Origin: Neptunomonas sp.
GTDB taxonomy: Bacteria; Pseudomonadota; Gammaproteobacteria; Pseudomonadales; Balneatricaceae
Length of the DNA: 64,000 bases
Direction: 5' to 3'
Assembly: GCF_016744175.1 (NCBI RefSeq)
Contig: NZ_JADGEV010000017.1
Location: 1-64,000 of the forward strand
The notes beneath the pieces are model-generated. The model searched no databases and was not told where the DNA came from. It was given only the letters and a program-made list of their open reading frames with translations. Shown here in pieces: positions 33,818 to 43,019 of the stretch (position 1 is the stretch's first letter; every line of letters begins with the position of its first letter). The translations under genes were made by a program, and so were the position numbers.

Positions 33818-34771
33818 CTAAAGTGACTGCTCTGCTAATTTTAAATCTAGCGTGGCTTTGAGTAACTTAAAAAGACGGATCGCTGCATCGATTTCGTCTT
33901 TACGGTTAGTCAGGCTCTCTATGTTGAGTCCTAGAGGAATCCCTAAAGGTATACACGCTTCTATAATTTGTTCTAAATTACTGCGGCAAACTCGAATAGA
34001 TTCAGCGAGTGGATTATGAGCTTCCAAAATACGGTAGCAGGTAGCTTCTGGAACAGAGATTCCCAACCATTCCATAAACTCTAAGGTTTTAGCACTACCA
34101 CAAGGTGTAAAGGTCAGAATAACTCGTTGGGGTGTAATGCCTTGCTCTTTGCATTCACGGGCATAGCGGCTTAGCATATCGACCGTTGCTTGTGGATTAT
34201 AGACTGCTTGTGATACAAAAAATGAGCATCCTTGAGCCCCTTTTTTTAGCAATCTTTTGTGTTCATCCCCTTTTTTAGCATGCCTTTCAGCGATAGTTAC
34301 ACCGCCCAAGTTATAATCTAATTGGTGCTCTGTAAGAGCATCATATGCATCATTTAAAGAGAGTTGTACTTTACCATCTGAGGATGGACTACCTACCATA
34401 ACAATATCGCGAATTCCGTAGTCGTTCCACGCTTCTTCAAGCCATTGTTCGAAATCATGTCTATCTCGTTGAGAGACGCTTTTATAGGTAATAACTGGGT
34501 GGCTTGATTTTTCACGAATTAGGCGTGAATAATTTCTCGGGTCGTGTGTTTGCATAAAAGGGAACGGGCGAGGTTTATCAACTCGACTACTCTCATCTTG
34601 TATGTCGTAGACAATGACACCATCAAAATCGATAGCAGAAAGACGCCCCAGTAATTTATCAGCGATTTCATTGACTTGGTCCGAAGGGGTGTTATTCCGT
34701 GGTGGTGTAGTACCAATAAAGTAAACCCCTCGCTGCGGATCTGAGAAACGTTCTTTAAGTGATGAGTTCAT
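33818..34771 (-). CDS. MetF-like methylenetetrahydrofolate reductase homologue
   Basis: This 317-aa TIM-barrel protein resembles methylenetetrahydrofolate reductase. GVYFIGTTPPRN, FDGVIVYDIQDESSR, SHPVITYKSVSQRDR, NLGGVTIAERH and GAQGCSFFVSQAVYN occupy the positions of MetF's folate- and FAD-site motifs. The sequence is clearly divergent from classical MetF (which has EFFPP near the start), so the substrate may differ and I give no symbol. It converges on the retropepsin gene and diverges from the DUF1285 gene. No methionine-pathway gene is adjacent except distant metG. Confidence 0.7.
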   Translation of the reverse strand: MNSSLKERFSDPQRGVYFIGTTPPRNNTPSDQVNEIADKLLGRLSAIDFDGVIVYDIQDESSRVDKPRPFPFMQTHDPRNYSRLIREKSSHPVITYKSVSQRDRHDFEQWLEEAWNDYGIRDIVMVGSPSSDGKVQLSLNDAYDALTEHQLDYNLGGVTIAERHAKKGDEHKRLLKKGAQGCSFFVSQAVYNPQATVDMLSRYARECKEQGITPQRVILTFTPCGSAKTLEFMEWLGISVPEATCYRILEAHNPLAESIRVCRSNLEQIIEACIPLGIPLGLNIESLTNRKDEIDAAIRLFKLLKATLDLKLAEQSL

Positions 34772-34929
34772 AATTGCCTAGTGCTTCGTAATCATTAATA
34801 TGTACCCAGTCTAACAGTGAATGTGATTCATGTGTTTGACTGAATAGATGAAATATTTTTGATATAAGTTGAGATATTTTAATGATGGATAGATGATGGT
34901 TCGTATATAAGAATTGGGAAAGGTAGATA

Positions 34930-35505
34930 ATGGAAGTAAGTAAGCCAACATTTGATTTTACAGAAGTGAGCCGACAGATTGAAAAAGCATCGGGAAAGGG
35001 GTTGCCTCCGGTAGATAAATGGCAGCCCAAGCACTCTGGTGATATAGATATACGTATTTTACGTGATGGAACTTGGCTTTATAACGGTACGCCGATAGGG
35101 CGTATAGCGATGGTTAAGTTGTTTGCTACGGTTCTATGGAAAGAGAAAGATGCTTATTTTTTAAAAACACCTGTTGAAAAGATGAGAATACAGGTTGAAG
35201 ATGCGCCTTTCCATTTTATACATGTTGAGAAAGTTGCTCATGAACGTGGAGAGGCGTTATGTTTTATAAGCCTTACCGGAGACAAAGTTATAGCGAGTGC
35301 TGAAAATCCTATTCGCGTGGAAACAGATCCCCTAACAGGGGAGCCGTCTCCGTATCTCTATGTGCGATTCGGTATGGAAGGCCTCATCAATCGCTCGGTT
35401 TTCTATAGTTTAGTAGAGATGGCTCATGAAGAATCTATAGAAGGAGTACTGCACGTTGTGATCCGTAGTGCCGGTGAATCTTACGTATTAGGGCGTGTTG
35501 AGTAG
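34930..35505 (+). CDS. DUF1285-family protein
   Basis: This 191-aa cytosolic protein has the DUF1285 pattern: PPVDKWQPKHSGDIDIRILRDGTWLYNGTPIGR, then VKLFATVLWKEKDAYFLKTPVEKMRIQVEDAPF. It has beta-rich composition and no catalytic motif that I recognise. The family is widespread in proteobacteria with structures known but no established function. The start ATG has GGTAG upstream. It is probably monocistronic. Confidence 0.85.
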   Translation: MEVSKPTFDFTEVSRQIEKASGKGLPPVDKWQPKHSGDIDIRILRDGTWLYNGTPIGRIAMVKLFATVLWKEKDAYFLKTPVEKMRIQVEDAPFHFIHVEKVAHERGEALCFISLTGDKVIASAENPIRVETDPLTGEPSPYLYVRFGMEGLINRSVFYSLVEMAHEESIEGVLHVVIRSAGESYVLGRVE

Positions 35506-35527
35506 TTAACTTAACTTCCAGGGTTGT

Positions 35528-35974
35528 TTATCTTATTTTTGCGAGTAGGCTGTCTAGCTTATTTGCAAATGTCCTGCGGTCTTGTTCATTAAGGGATTTC
35601 GGTCCGCCAGTTTCTACTCCTGTATTACGCAAAGTATCCATGAAATCCCGCATGGAAAGGAGTTGGCGTATGTTCTCTGTTGTATATAACTCTCCTCGGG
35701 GGTTGAGCGCTATACCTTTGTTTTCGACCACTTCTGCAGCTAAAGGGATATCAGCGGTAATGACTAAATCACCTTCAGCTAGTTTTTGTACAATGTAATT
35801 ATCGGCCACGTCAAAGCCAGCAGGTACACGAATAGCGTTAATTAGGGGTGTTGGCGGAGTGTTAATGAGTTGGTTAGCAACTAATGTCATTGTTGTATTA
35901 GTTCGTTCTGCAGCTCTAAACAGAATATCTTTAATGACGCGTGGGCAAGCGTCTGCATCAACCCAAATGTGCAT
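35528..35974 (-). CDS. yaiI: YaiI/YqxD-family (DUF188) PIN-like protein
   Basis: This 148-aa protein shows the DUF188 signature [24 protein letters not shown], then [27 protein letters not shown] and GELYTTENI. The acidic residues in VDADAC and TADIPLA suggest a PIN-like metal-binding nuclease fold, but activity is unproved. It is 15 bp downstream of the GST gene on the same strand. Confidence 0.92.
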   Translation of the reverse strand: MHIWVDADACPRVIKDILFRAAERTNTTMTLVANQLINTPPTPLINAIRVPAGFDVADNYIVQKLAEGDLVITADIPLAAEVVENKGIALNPRGELYTTENIRQLLSMRDFMDTLRNTGVETGGPKSLNEQDRRTFANKLDSLLAKIR

Positions 35975-35989
35975 AATTACTCCAGTAAT

Positions 35990-36613
35990 TTAATATGTAT
36001 CAGGAACCGCCATTCCTTTTTGAACGGCGTCTAGCGATTGCATTCTTTCCATCCAGTTTTTTACACTCGGGTAGTCATTTAGCGCAATTTCTTGCCACTC
36101 GTAACGTGCTGCCCATGGATAAATTGCAAAATCAGCGATACTTAGCTCATCAACAACATAATCTCTACAAGATAGGCGCTTGTTGAGTACGCTCCAAAGC
36201 CTTTGTGCTTCGTTATTATATCGATTTTTAGCATAAGGTACTTCATTGGGAGCAAAGCGGTTAAAGTGATGAGCTTGCCCAAGGAAGGGGCCAAACCCGC
36301 CCATTTGCCACATAAGCCATTCAAGCATTTCATACCGTTTACTAGGTTTTTTTGGAATGAACTTTCCTGACTTCTCGCCTAAATAAAGCAGAATTGCACC
36401 TGTTTCGAAAAGTGAGATCGGCTCTCCATTAGGACCTTGAGGGTCAACAATAGCAGGGATTTTATTGTTTGGGCTGATTTGAAGAAACTCCGGATAAAAC
36501 TGCTGGTCTTTTAATATATCAACAGTAAAAGTCTGATATTCCTCGCCGATGGCTTCTAGCATGATGGATATTTTTCTTCCGTTTGGGGTTCCCCATGTAT
36601 ATAAATTGATCAT
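35990..36613 (-). CDS. YfcG/Ure2p-like glutathione S-transferase
   Basis: This 207-aa GST has the Nu-class/YfcG-like N-terminal pattern LYTWGTPNGRKISIMLEAIGEEY, the glutathione-site NNKIPAIVDP and ETGAILLYLGEKSG, and a C-terminal domain with ELSIADFAIYPW. YfcG-type enzymes reduce disulfides using glutathione. It overlaps the upstream LysM-like gene by 4 bp, so the two are translationally coupled, and yaiI follows closely. Confidence 0.88.
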   Translation of the reverse strand: MINLYTWGTPNGRKISIMLEAIGEEYQTFTVDILKDQQFYPEFLQISPNNKIPAIVDPQGPNGEPISLFETGAILLYLGEKSGKFIPKKPSKRYEMLEWLMWQMGGFGPFLGQAHHFNRFAPNEVPYAKNRYNNEAQRLWSVLNKRLSCRDYVVDELSIADFAIYPWAARYEWQEIALNDYPSVKNWMERMQSLDAVQKGMAVPDTY

Positions 36614-37458
36614 TGTAATTGGCCTTGCAGACTGTAATGTTTATAAATATTGAGCAACTCGTCCTCACTGAAGGTCACGATAATCAATTGCTGGCCTGGG
36701 GTAATTAAGTTTGGATTCTGCCCAAGTAGGCCTTGTTCAAAGTTATATATATGGGTGCTAGCGACTTTCTCATGAAGTAGTTTTCCTAGGAAAGAGCTAT
36801 TTCTATTGTTAAGAGTCTCGTCCGCTTCCTCTGGAATGGTCGTCTGAATGAGAGTGTTGCTATCTGATAGCTTGATACCTTGTGCGAAAGTATCAGTTAA
36901 GCCCTTTTGTAAGATACCCCAGATACCTTGCTCGTCATTCTGGTTAACTGCATGGATGTAAAATACTTTCTTTCCATTGCTGTCAGATTGCTTTAAAAGC
37001 TCTTTTAATTGAACGTGGGTACCAATTAAAGTGGTGCTATTAGCTGTGCTAGATAGGGTTGGTTTGTTATCGGTAGATGTGCTTTTTTGAGAGTTAAAAA
37101 CAGGAAGGCTCACGCCAAAGGTTTGTACCGTATTGTTATTACTGATATCGGCACTTTTTCCAATTAAAAGTCGAGCATCAGCAGTATCTGGTAACTTGAT
37201 TAATTGGTCTTCTGTAACAAAGTGGCTGGCGGTTGTCGCGTCAATTGATTTATCAGAATGCTCGGTAATCTTTTTGATATGAGTAAGCGCTTGGGCGTTT
37301 TCTTTACCACTTTCGGGGCTTGTTTGACTCATCTTCTGGGCAGGAGGCGCGGCATTGTCTGAGACATTTGTGGCAGTACTGGGTACAGTGGGAGGTAAAT
37401 AGAAATAGCTTGTTATGATGATTCCCAGAAGAACGATAATCAGTAATATGCGAGTCAT
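36610..37458 (-). CDS. Membrane-anchored periplasmic protein with LysM-like C-terminus
   Basis: I do not recognise this 282-aa protein as a named family. It has an N-terminal signal anchor (about residues 4-20), a long low-complexity Ser/Thr/Asn/Gln-rich linker (about 25-150), and a folded C-terminal part. The C-terminal segment with GIWGILQKGLT and GQNPNLITPGQQLIIVTF resembles a LysM peptidoglycan-binding motif. A periplasmic envelope role is inferred. It overlaps the following GST gene by 4 bp. Confidence 0.6.
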   Translation of the reverse strand: MTRILLIIVLLGIIITSYFYLPPTVPSTATNVSDNAAPPAQKMSQTSPESGKENAQALTHIKKITEHSDKSIDATTASHFVTEDQLIKLPDTADARLLIGKSADISNNNTVQTFGVSLPVFNSQKSTSTDNKPTLSSTANSTTLIGTHVQLKELLKQSDSNGKKVFYIHAVNQNDEQGIWGILQKGLTDTFAQGIKLSDSNTLIQTTIPEEADETLNNRNSSFLGKLLHEKVASTHIYNFEQGLLGQNPNLITPGQQLIIVTFSEDELLNIYKHYSLQGQLQ

Positions 37459-37684
37459 TGTCTCTATTCCCCATAGATATAAAATCCATTGTATTACATG
37501 ACTCTAAAGCAGTTTCAATCTTGAATAAAGGGTGAAAACACAGAATAGTTATTTTAGCTGTATTGTTGCAAAACCCTTTATAAGGTAAACATATTATAAG
37601 TGAGTATCAGTATTCTGAGCAGTAGCTCGTATTATTGTTTTAGAAATGTATCAAGGGATATATCATTTTCTTAGAGGGGTGCGT

Positions 37685-38290
37685 ATGAGAATCGATATTG
37701 ATGAAGTGTTGCAGTTTTGGTTTGGTGATCTTGAAAATGGATTTCCTTTAACAAACAAAGACTCTCTTTGGTGGCAGGGTAGTGCGGAACTTGATAGGGA
37801 GATTGACTTGCTCTTTGGCGCTAAAGTTAGTGCAGCACTGCGGGGTGAGCTGGATGGATGGAAGAGTACCCCTAGGGGCAAGCTTGCTTTAGTTATTTTA
37901 CTAGACCAATTTACACGAAATATTTATCGAGGAATGGCGGAAGCCTTTAAAGGAGATGATATTGCTAGAAAAATAGTGTTAGAAAGTCTTGAGAATGGAC
38001 ATGATGAAGCATTAGAGATTTCCGAGCGCATATTTTTTTATATGCCGCTAGAGCATAGTGAGTCACTTGAGGCTCAGGATTTGTGTATAGCTCGGCTAGA
38101 AGGCTTACTGTCTGAAGTTTCATTAAAAGAGCGACATAGGGTTGATTCTGCTATTGATTTTGCGTCGCAGCATCGAGATATGATTATACGCTTTGGTCGT
38201 TTTCCGCATCGTAATCAAGCGCTGGGGCGTGAGTCGACAGCAGAGGAACTGGCATATTTGCATCAATCGCATAACCGTTGGGGCCAATAG
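37685..38290 (+). CDS. DUF924-family protein
   Basis: This 201-aa helical protein has the DUF924 pattern: DEVLQFWFGDLE at the start, DSLWWQGSAELDREI, PRGKLALVILLDQFTRNIYRGMAEAF, FFYMPLEHSESLEAQDL and the C-terminal RFGRFPHRNQALGRESTAEE. The fold is TPR-like and the function unknown. The ATG at 37685 is preferred over one at 37646 because GAGGGG lies 5 bp upstream and family members begin near this point. Confidence 0.88.
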   Translation: MRIDIDEVLQFWFGDLENGFPLTNKDSLWWQGSAELDREIDLLFGAKVSAALRGELDGWKSTPRGKLALVILLDQFTRNIYRGMAEAFKGDDIARKIVLESLENGHDEALEISERIFFYMPLEHSESLEAQDLCIARLEGLLSEVSLKERHRVDSAIDFASQHRDMIIRFGRFPHRNQALGRESTAEELAYLHQSHNRWGQ

Positions 38291-38367
38291 TCCTTTGCTT
38301 AATGTACGCGATAGAAAGTTCTGCGTTATACTGAATTGGTATTAAATGACTGGAAGTAGAGGCCGAA

Positions 38368-39120
38368 TTGTCAAACAAGCAAAAAATAACGTTTCTTAAA
38401 ACCGACTCACAAGAGTTAAAGAGTCAACGTAATCTAATGAAACCGTTATTGTTAGCGGTAGGTATTTTGGTGTGCCTTTTTGTAACGGCTATTGCACTTC
38501 AGCTAGCCTTGGTCTCTCCCCAATCTTTGTTATGGGTTTTTTGGGGAATGGTCTTTGCATCTGGTGTGCTAGTTTATGTGTTGGTCGAGCTCCTAAAAAA
38601 ATATAGAGCACTACAGGTGCGCATTGATCTAATTAGCACGGGCAAGGACCTCGTGACGGGCTTACCTGACCCTCACGAGTTTGAAGTGCGAGTCGATGTT
38701 GAATGCCGTCGATGTGTTAGAGAATTTACCCCTCTAACACTCATGTACGTAGGGTTTGATGTTGAGGATATTGAAGAACAAGACGCCATTAAAGTGGCAC
38801 AAAATCTCATTCATGTCGTTTGCCGCCCTGGCGATATGGTGGCTAAAGTCGATGCAACAACCTTTGGACTGATATTACCTTCCACTAATGAACTTGTATT
38901 GCAATTGGCTGACCGGTGCTTGAAGGGAGTAAAGCAGTTAGGACTTAAGCCTCCAGTGAGTATTGGCTTATGTACGTTTCAACCAAGATCTGATTTGGAA
39001 AGTACAGCTGCCATGGCTAATGTTCAGCAGTTATTGATTAATGCGAAGACTCGTGGGGGAGATCAAGTGTGTGCTGATGCAGAGCCTCTTGCGAATCCTT
39101 CAGTGACATATTCTTATTGA
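38368..39120 (+). CDS. Two-TM protein with non-catalytic GGDEF-like domain
   Basis: This 250-aa protein has two transmembrane helices (about residues 26-48 and 53-75) and a GGDEF-like domain (about 90-235). The domain opens with DLVTGLPDPHEFEVRV, which matches the usual D-x-LT-GLPNR-x-F start. The signature position holds VDATTF (161-166) where GGDEF would be, so no cyclase activity is expected. The end (PPVSIGLCTFQPRS) matches the normal domain end. The start is TTG with AGAGG about 6 bp upstream. It lies 6 bp before tmcA, so the two are likely co-transcribed. Confidence 0.72.
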   Translation: MSNKQKITFLKTDSQELKSQRNLMKPLLLAVGILVCLFVTAIALQLALVSPQSLLWVFWGMVFASGVLVYVLVELLKKYRALQVRIDLISTGKDLVTGLPDPHEFEVRVDVECRRCVREFTPLTLMYVGFDVEDIEEQDAIKVAQNLIHVVCRPGDMVAKVDATTFGLILPSTNELVLQLADRCLKGVKQLGLKPPVSIGLCTFQPRSDLESTAAMANVQQLLINAKTRGGDQVCADAEPLANPSVTYSY

Positions 39121-39126
39121 TCGTAT

Positions 39127-41310
39127 ATGTCAGACCCCACATTACATAGCCCTCAAAGCCTTCTCTGTCGCTTAGAGAGAGAGGCAAAACAAGGGTATAT
39201 TCGACACTCCTGTTGGTTAACAGGTTCTCCTGAGTGGACTGCTGAGCAAGTGCTCACATACCTCCATCGTAATGACCATCTAAACAGCGTTGTTATTTCG
39301 TCCCGTGAATGGGAAGGGCAAACCACCTGTGATATTCATCAAGCCCACCGTTTACTGGGTCAGGAAGTAGATTTGTTGGTCTACGATGGATTTAGTGGTA
39401 TTAATCCTGATGCACTTGGCCAAGTTTCAGGGTTACTAAAAGGAGGTGGTCTTTTTATTTTTTTGAGCCATCATCCTGAATCCCCAGATTTCTATAATGA
39501 CCCCGAAAAGCAACGATTACGAGTAGAGCCGTATGCAAGTGTAGATGTTGCTGATCATTTTCTTAATCATTTGAAACGCTGCTTTACTGAAGAGGCATCT
39601 CTATCTCACTTTGACCAGATACAGGGGATGTTATCACTTTCACCTTTCTCAATACCTCGTGCTTCTGAAGAATTAATGCTTTTTGATCAACGACGCGTTG
39701 TCGATCAAATTACTCAGTGCTTTGAGCTACCTGGAAAGCGCAATTGCGTGCTAACAGCTGCGAGGGGGAGGGGTAAATCTTCTGCATTAGGGATATTAGC
39801 CCGTCAATATCTAAGCCAAGGTCGAAATGTTGTAGTGACAGCACCGAGTATTGATGCAGTTGAAAGCGTATTTAAACAAGCATCGATTTCTCCAGAGGCT
39901 CTGCGGGAGCGCTATCGGGTTGATAGTGCTAATCAGGCCTCTTTAGTATTCAAGCCGCCAATAGATGTACTTTGTGATGGGTCTGATGCAGATATTTTGT
40001 TGGTAGATGAGGCCGCAGGAATCCCTGTGCAACTATTGACGGGTTTTCTTGAGCAGTTCACCAAAATAGTTTTTGCGACGACCACTCAAGGGTATGAAGG
40101 AACGGGACAAGGGTTTGCGCTACGCTTTTTTCCAGTCCTTAAGCGTTGCTCTGAAACACTACAGAGTTTTACCTTAGAAAAGCCTATCCGCTGGTCAGAT
40201 CATGATCCATTAGAACCCTTTATCAATAAGCTATTGTTGCTAGACTCATGTGCACGTTTTGATCTGCCTACGAGGCAAGAAGTACAAGGTACAATTCATT
40301 CTATCGATACCGTTCAGTACAGGCGTATTGATGGGCAGAGGTTGGTAGATGACCCTGATCAACTAAGGTCCTTGTTTGGTTTAATGATTAATGCTCATTA
40401 TCGAACTACGCCTGGTGACTTACGTATTATGTTAGATAGCCCTAATTTGCAGGTGTGGGTTGCCGAACTGGCCGGTGATATTATCGGGGCATGTCTTGTC
40501 GCAGAAGAAGGGGGGCTTGATGATACGCTTGTACAGCACATTTGGGAGGGAAGGCGGCGACCACGAGGGCATTTGATACCTCAGTTACTGATCGCTCAAG
40601 AGGGGTATTTAGATGCTGCTGACTTCACTATGTTACGTGTGGTTCGAATTGCAGTAAAAGATGAATATCGTCGTCTTGGTGTTGCTTCAGCTCTGCTAGC
40701 GGTTATTCAGAAGGCAGGCGAAAATAGCTCATACCACCTGATAGGCGCTTCATTTGCTGTTACTCCTACGCTATTAGATTTTTGGCAAGCTGAAGGGTAT
40801 CAGGTAGTAAGAATTGGAACACAGCGTGATCCTGTTAGTGGCTCCTATGCAACGCTCGTTATTAAAGGGCTATCTACCTCCGCGAATTTAGCGCTATGTG
40901 TGTGGGAAAGTCAGTTTCAAAAACGATTTATATATCTGCAAAAAGAGTGGCTTCAGGATTTTGATAAAACTCTTTTAGCACGTGTGCAACGTCCCGTTTC
41001 AGTCTTAGATCTGCGGCCTGAGAGTGAGGAGTGGAAAGACTTATCTGGCTTTGCGTTTCACTATCGATCTTATGAAAGCAGTGCTTCTATTTTTGCTAGG
41101 CTGGCTGAAAAGTATCGACTTCTTTGGGATGTAGGTTCTACAGATACACAGATAAAGAAATTAATTGAAGGGCGTGTTATTCAGCAAAAAAATGAGTTGT
41201 TAATGATACAGTCTGGCGATCTTCAAAACCGGAAAGCACTTTTGAAATCCCTTCGTATGGCGGCGTCTTTTCTTTTTCAACAAGCGAAGCTGGCGGGTAA
41301 GATTAAGTAG
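39127..41310 (+). CDS. tmcA: tRNA(Met) cytidine acetyltransferase TmcA
   Basis: TmcA (727 aa) makes N4-acetylcytidine at the wobble position of elongator tRNA-Met using acetyl-CoA and ATP. Domains are an N-terminal DUF1726 region (about 30-150), a RecD-like helicase module with Walker A AARGRGKSS (211-219) and DILLVDEAAGIP, a GNAT acetyltransferase domain with LRVVRIAVKDEYRRLGVASALL, and a C-terminal tRNA-binding region. Length is slightly above E. coli TmcA (671 aa). The 3' ends of tmcA and the convergent methyltransferase gene overlap by 8 bp. Confidence 0.95.
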   Translation: MSDPTLHSPQSLLCRLEREAKQGYIRHSCWLTGSPEWTAEQVLTYLHRNDHLNSVVISSREWEGQTTCDIHQAHRLLGQEVDLLVYDGFSGINPDALGQVSGLLKGGGLFIFLSHHPESPDFYNDPEKQRLRVEPYASVDVADHFLNHLKRCFTEEASLSHFDQIQGMLSLSPFSIPRASEELMLFDQRRVVDQITQCFELPGKRNCVLTAARGRGKSSALGILARQYLSQGRNVVVTAPSIDAVESVFKQASISPEALRERYRVDSANQASLVFKPPIDVLCDGSDADILLVDEAAGIPVQLLTGFLEQFTKIVFATTTQGYEGTGQGFALRFFPVLKRCSETLQSFTLEKPIRWSDHDPLEPFINKLLLLDSCARFDLPTRQEVQGTIHSIDTVQYRRIDGQRLVDDPDQLRSLFGLMINAHYRTTPGDLRIMLDSPNLQVWVAELAGDIIGACLVAEEGGLDDTLVQHIWEGRRRPRGHLIPQLLIAQEGYLDAADFTMLRVVRIAVKDEYRRLGVASALLAVIQKAGENSSYHLIGASFAVTPTLLDFWQAEGYQVVRIGTQRDPVSGSYATLVIKGLSTSANLALCVWESQFQKRFIYLQKEWLQDFDKTLLARVQRPVSVLDLRPESEEWKDLSGFAFHYRSYESSASIFARLAEKYRLLWDVGSTDTQIKKLIEGRVIQQKNELLMIQSGDLQNRKALLKSLRMAASFLFQQAKLAGKIK

Positions 41311-42688
41311 CTGATTCTATTTTTTTTAATATAAATATTTCACCTGAAACAGGGTGGTTTTTCTCTAAACGTAAGTGGCATGTCGTTGAATGAAGTAATG
41401 AAAAGCTATTCTTAGTCATGAGTGAGCAAATATACTCTGTGCTGTGTTGATAGCGTCCTGACTGCTCAATTTGCCAAGAGGTTTTGCAAGACTCCGTACT
41501 AAACGCAAACAGACCATCTTTCTTTAGAGCGTGGCTGACGCGGTTAAAAAGTATATCAAGTTCGCCTAAATAAATTAATACATCGGCTGCCATGATGAGA
41601 TCTGTGCCCTTAGCCTCTTGAAGGCTAGTTACAATGTCATCATGGATAAGGTGATGATAGAGCTTGGTGTGCATTGCTTGTTCAAGCATCGCTTCAGATA
41701 CATCTACGCCAGTGAGTGTGGCTATTAATGCTTTAGCTGATAATGCTCTTCCAAGAAGCCCTGTTCCGCAACCAAGGTCAATAGCCGAGATAGCGGTGCT
41801 GGGTAAAAAAAGGTGCAAACTCTCTATAAGCTGCTCAGGTAAAGTGTACTGGAGTTGGTTTACAAGGCGATTGTCAAATTTATCAGCACAGCTGTTAAAT
41901 AAAGACTCCACGTACTCACGCGGGGCTTGGGCCGAAGAGATACCCTGTAACGCATTAAGCTGATGATTGAGAATAGGGTTGTTAGGTAGCCTACTTTTTA
42001 CGAGTAAGTAGAGCTTTTGTGCGATATCTGGATGGTTTTGTTCTAGAGCATAATCTCCAAGATTAATCATGGCGCTATCAGAAAGAGATAACGCAGATAG
42101 CTGTTTCTCTACATTTTCTAAATGGTTATTGAGGCTGCTTAATAAAGCCCATTCATTTAGCCATTCTTGGTCGTGGTATTCTGGGTGGCTTTCTAATAGC
42201 GCTAATGCTGTGGTGGGATCATTAAGGTGTCTTTTAGCGACCGCTAAACTAATAATGGCGTCTAGGATATTAGGGGAGTAGGTCAGCGCTGTTGTTAGGT
42301 CTTCATGCATTTCAGACCAGCGAGACAGTTGTTCAAATATGTTAGCCCGGTTACAGTAGAAAAGAGGCTGTTTTCTAAGTGATATAGCTTGGCTGATATA
42401 TTCTAAGGCTTCTGGAAATCGTTGCTGATAGTTTAAAGAAAGCGACAAATTGCTGAGTGCTTGAGCTTTATCATTGTGACTTTGTGCACTTTTTTGAGCG
42501 ATTTGTAAGAGCTTTTCTGCAATGACGAGCTCACCCGTATTTAGCGCAATCACACCTGATAGTAAATTTGCTTGATAATGCAGAGGTGCACGAGCAATAA
42601 TTCTTTTACAGATGTGCTGTGCTGATTTGTATTTGCCTTGATTGAGTAAAGCCATCGCTTTGCTGATAGTTTGTTCAGACTGTTTCAT
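41303..42688 (-). CDS. TPR-repeat class I methyltransferase fusion
   Basis: This 461-aa protein has tetratricopeptide-like helical repeats (about residues 5-250) and a C-terminal SAM-dependent methyltransferase. Motif I is DLGCGTGLLGRAL (304-316), with LTGVDVSEAMLEQA and DLIMAADVLIYLGELD further on. The architecture is that of TPR-domain methyltransferases of unknown substrate. It has no signal peptide. TPRs usually bind protein, so a protein substrate is possible but unproved. Confidence 0.82.
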   Translation of the reverse strand: MKQSEQTISKAMALLNQGKYKSAQHICKRIIARAPLHYQANLLSGVIALNTGELVIAEKLLQIAQKSAQSHNDKAQALSNLSLSLNYQQRFPEALEYISQAISLRKQPLFYCNRANIFEQLSRWSEMHEDLTTALTYSPNILDAIISLAVAKRHLNDPTTALALLESHPEYHDQEWLNEWALLSSLNNHLENVEKQLSALSLSDSAMINLGDYALEQNHPDIAQKLYLLVKSRLPNNPILNHQLNALQGISSAQAPREYVESLFNSCADKFDNRLVNQLQYTLPEQLIESLHLFLPSTAISAIDLGCGTGLLGRALSAKALIATLTGVDVSEAMLEQAMHTKLYHHLIHDDIVTSLQEAKGTDLIMAADVLIYLGELDILFNRVSHALKKDGLFAFSTESCKTSWQIEQSGRYQHSTEYICSLMTKNSFSLLHSTTCHLRLEKNHPVSGEIFILKKIESAT

Positions 42689-42758
42689 CGCACATTATCA
42701 AAAGTGAATTTGGGATGCATTTTGTACTCAAAATTAATGGATAGCAACGATACAACTT

Positions 42759-43019
42759 ATGATGTCTTTTCAACCCCAGCAGCTTAAAAAGCTAGCAACA
42801 ATGAAAATGCCCTTTGGGAAATATGCGGGTCGAATCTTAGTCGACCTTCCAGAACCCTATATCTGCTGGTTCGAAAAGAAAGGGTTTCCCTCTGGAGAAA
42901 TAGGCGATCTACTTCGTACGTTATATGAGATTAAACTTAATGGGTTGGAATACCTGCTACAGCCCTTAAAAGAGCAGTCGCAAAATTCTGGTAAGTATTA
43001 CCCAAAGAGAAAATCATGA
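42759..43019 (+). CDS. DUF3820-family small protein
   Basis: This 86-aa protein has the DUF3820 pattern MPFGKYAGRILVDLPEPYICWFEKKGFPSGEIGDLL. The family is found in many gammaproteobacteria and has been linked by name to quorum-regulated virulence factors, without a firm function. An ATG three bases further in is an equal start. It overlaps ybaK by 4 bp (ATGA), so the pair is translationally coupled. Confidence 0.85.
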   Translation: MMSFQPQQLKKLATMKMPFGKYAGRILVDLPEPYICWFEKKGFPSGEIGDLLRTLYEIKLNGLEYLLQPLKEQSQNSGKYYPKRKS

